In this document: positions 20,919 to 22,438 of the stretch, piece by piece
How the letters are laid out: every line of letters begins with the position of its first letter
How positions within the stretch are numbered: position 1 is the first letter of the stretch
NCBI GenBank assembly: GCA_023401495.1
Contig: JAEXDU010000074.1
Coordinates: 1 to 22,438, forward strand
Length of the DNA: 22,438 nt
From: Bacillota bacterium
GTDB lineage: Bacteria > Bacillota > Clostridia > Oscillospirales > Acutalibacteraceae
Direction: 5' to 3'
Program-made: the position numbers and the translations under genes
The notes under the pieces: generated by a model
Databases searched by the model: none
Seen by the model: the letters and a program-made list of their open reading frames with translations, nothing else
What the model was told of the DNA's origin: nothing

Positions 20919-22438
20919 TCAGCGCTTAACCTGCCTTACCACATCGATCAGACTGCCGTCGCGGTACTCGATGAGAGCCACGACCTTGTCTCCGTACTCG
21001 ATGGGGTCGGGTGTGCCGGCCAGCGCATAGGCCTTGTTTTTCAGCTCCTCCATGGTAAAGAGGTTCACTCCGGCGTTTTTCAGGGCCTCCTGCAGGTCTT
21101 TTCTGCGGGGGTTCACTGCAATGCCGACTTCCGTGACGACAACGTCGATTCCCTCGCCGGGGGTAATGACGGTGTTGACCTGCTCCACAATGGTCGGGAT
21201 GCGTCCGCGCAGCAGGGGGCACAGAATCAGGCTCAGCTTTGCGCCGGCCGCTGTGTCGCTGTGTCCGCCGGAGGCACCGCGGATCACACCGTCGGAACCG
21301 GTCATGACGTTCACGTTAAAGTCTGTGTCGACCTCCAGTGCCGAGAGCATTACCACATCCAGCTGGTTCACCGCCGCGCCCTTGTTGCCAGGGTTGGCAT
21401 AGAAGGAAGCCGAAATTTCGTAGTGGTTCTCGTTGCGGGCGATCGAGGCCGCAGCGCCGCGGTCAAAGGTCTGGGTGTCCAGAATCTTCTTGGCCAGGCC
21501 CTCTTCGAGCAGTTCCACCATGTTGCTGGTGATGCCACCCAGCAGGTATCCTGCGGTAATGCCGCTCTCGCGCATTTTCTCTGCTAAGAAGCGGGTGACC
21601 GCCAGGGTGGAGCCGCCGGAACCGGACTGGAAGGAGATGCCGTCTTTAAAGTAAGGAGAGGCGGTAATGACTTTGCAGGCATTTTCCGCGATCAAAAGCT
21701 CCTTGGGGTCAGAAGTAAAGCGGGTTGCGCCCTTTGCAATCCCGTCGGGATTGCCGATCGCGTCCACCACCACAACATAATCCACCAAAGTCTGGGAGAT
21801 GCTGATGGGGGTGTTGGGGTAATCGACCAGGTGGTCGGTAATGATAACGACCTTATCTGCATATTCGGCGTCTACCTTGGCGTAGCCCAGGGAACCGCAG
21901 GTCGCGTTGCCCTGAGAGCCGTTTGCGTTGCCGTAGGGGTCCGCGCTCGAGGCGCCGAGGAAAGCGACGTCGATGTGAATCTCGCCGGATTCAATGGCGC
22001 GCGCGCGTCCGCCGTGGGAACGGATGACGACCGGCTTTTCCATCAGGCCGTGAGAGATCGCGGAGCCTACCTTGTCGCGCAGGCCGCTGCTGGTGATTTC
22101 GGTAATCACGCCGTTTTTGATGTGTTCAATGAGAGGCTCGTGCACATTGGCGATCGAGCTGGCGGCGAGCTTCAGGTTTTTGATGCCCATTTTGGCGATC
22201 TCTTCCATAACCATGTTCAAAACATAGTCGCCTTCGCGGAAGTGATGGTGGAACGAAATCGTCATGCCGTCCTTCAGGCCGGATTTCTCGATTGCTTCCC
22301 GCAGGGAAGAAACGAGCTTTGTCTCGCCGGGGAGGGTGGGCACCACCTTGCCGGCCGCTCTTCTATATTCATTTTTGCGGGCGTATTGGCCCTCGAACAC
22401 GCCGTACTGGTCTGCGTATTCTTTCGGGATTTCACGGC
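20919..22438 (-). CDS. citF: CitF, citrate lyase alpha subunit (5' end outside window)
   Basis: The frame stays open to the right edge, where it reads REIPKEYADQYGVFEGQYAR, a CitF N-terminal motif, so only about the first 10-15 residues are missing; about 506 residues are visible. CitF is the citrate:acetyl-ACP transferase of citrate lyase (class I CoA-transferase fold). Visible landmarks are ISFHHHFREGDYVLN, FLGASSADPYGNANG, FQSGSGGSTLAV, and the C-terminal TEVGIAVNPRRKDL. It acts in the cytosol with CitE (lyase) and CitD (ACP) to split citrate into acetate and oxaloacetate for anaerobic citrate fermentation. CitD and CitE are expected just beyond the right edge. Confidence 0.95.
   Translation of the reverse strand, partial: REIPKEYADQYGVFEGQYARKNEYRRAAGKVVPTLPGETKLVSSLREAIEKSGLKDGMTISFHHHFREGDYVLNMVMEEIAKMGIKNLKLAASSIANVHEPLIEHIKNGVITEITSSGLRDKVGSAISHGLMEKPVVIRSHGGRARAIESGEIHIDVAFLGASSADPYGNANGSQGNATCGSLGYAKVDAEYADKVVIITDHLVDYPNTPISISQTLVDYVVVVDAIGNPDGIAKGATRFTSDPKELLIAENACKVITASPYFKDGISFQSGSGGSTLAVTRFLAEKMRESGITAGYLLGGITSNMVELLEEGLAKKILDTQTFDRGAAASIARNENHYEISASFYANPGNKGAAVNQLDVVMLSALEVDTDFNVNVMTGSDGVIRGASGGHSDTAAGAKLSLILCPLLRGRIPTIVEQVNTVITPGEGIDVVVTEVGIAVNPRRKDLQEALKNAGVNLFTMEELKNKAYALAGTPDPIEYGDKVVALIEYRDGSLIDVVRQVKR

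Overview
The window looks like a chromosomal segment of a Bacillota bacterium, most likely class Clostridia and possibly an Oscillospirales gut or anaerobic lineage. The reasons are strong AGGAGG-type ribosome binding sites, AT-rich TTGACA/TATAAT promoters set in moderately GC-rich genes, a DUF134/NifX pair, a CitMHS/citrate lyase locus, and GntR/UTRA-controlled sugar-amine genes. The assignment is inferred from gene content, not from a marker gene. No rRNA, tRNA, CRISPR array, insertion sequence or phage gene was recognised.

Left part (1-2863, minus strand). The first 33 codons of folD run off the left edge. Upstream is a leader of about 400 nt containing two tandem 120-nt units with conserved RNA-like folding, a TTGTTT/TATAAT promoter and twin TTCCA-N3-TGGAA operators. 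Next comes a five-gene minus-strand operon: small ferredoxin, membrane Fer4_5 protein, ArsR-family repressor, membrane-anchored rhodanese and a SAM methyltransferase. It is driven by a promoter whose -10 lies inside a 34-bp perfect palindrome. The repressor has the two-cysteine spacing of persulfide sensors (SqrR/BigR/YgaV), so this is probably a reactive-sulfur response operon.

Middle-left (2981-3803, plus). A DUF134 helix-turn-helix protein overlaps a NifX-like protein with a His/Cys-rich tail. Their promoter carries two TTGACATATG elements.

Centre (3855-16317, plus). The main interest is an operon-like block: FrlD-type PfkB kinase, HyuA and HyuB (ATP-dependent hydantoinase/oxoprolinase family), a complete Opp/Dpp ABC importer (two ATPases, two permeases, lipoprotein receptor), an FrlB/FraB-type SIS deglycase and a GntR/UTRA regulator. 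The simplest reading is import and breakdown of a glycated (Amadori) compound whose amino part contains a lactam or other cyclic amide. HyuAB would open the ring, the kinase would phosphorylate the sugar, and the deglycase would release glucose 6-phosphate and the amine. The substrate is not determined by the sequence. Two near-identical operator-promoters (3855-3896 and 4097-4144) precede the block, and the first drives only a short terminated transcript.

Right part (16364-22438, minus strand). A 44-bp bidirectional terminator separates the block from a YeiH-family exporter, which has a long hairpin-rich leader ending in an attenuator-like stem. After that come 5-formyltetrahydrofolate cyclo-ligase with its own promoter, a structured gene-free stretch, a CitMHS citrate transporter, citX and citF. 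The citF gene continues past the right edge, presumably towards the other citrate lyase genes.
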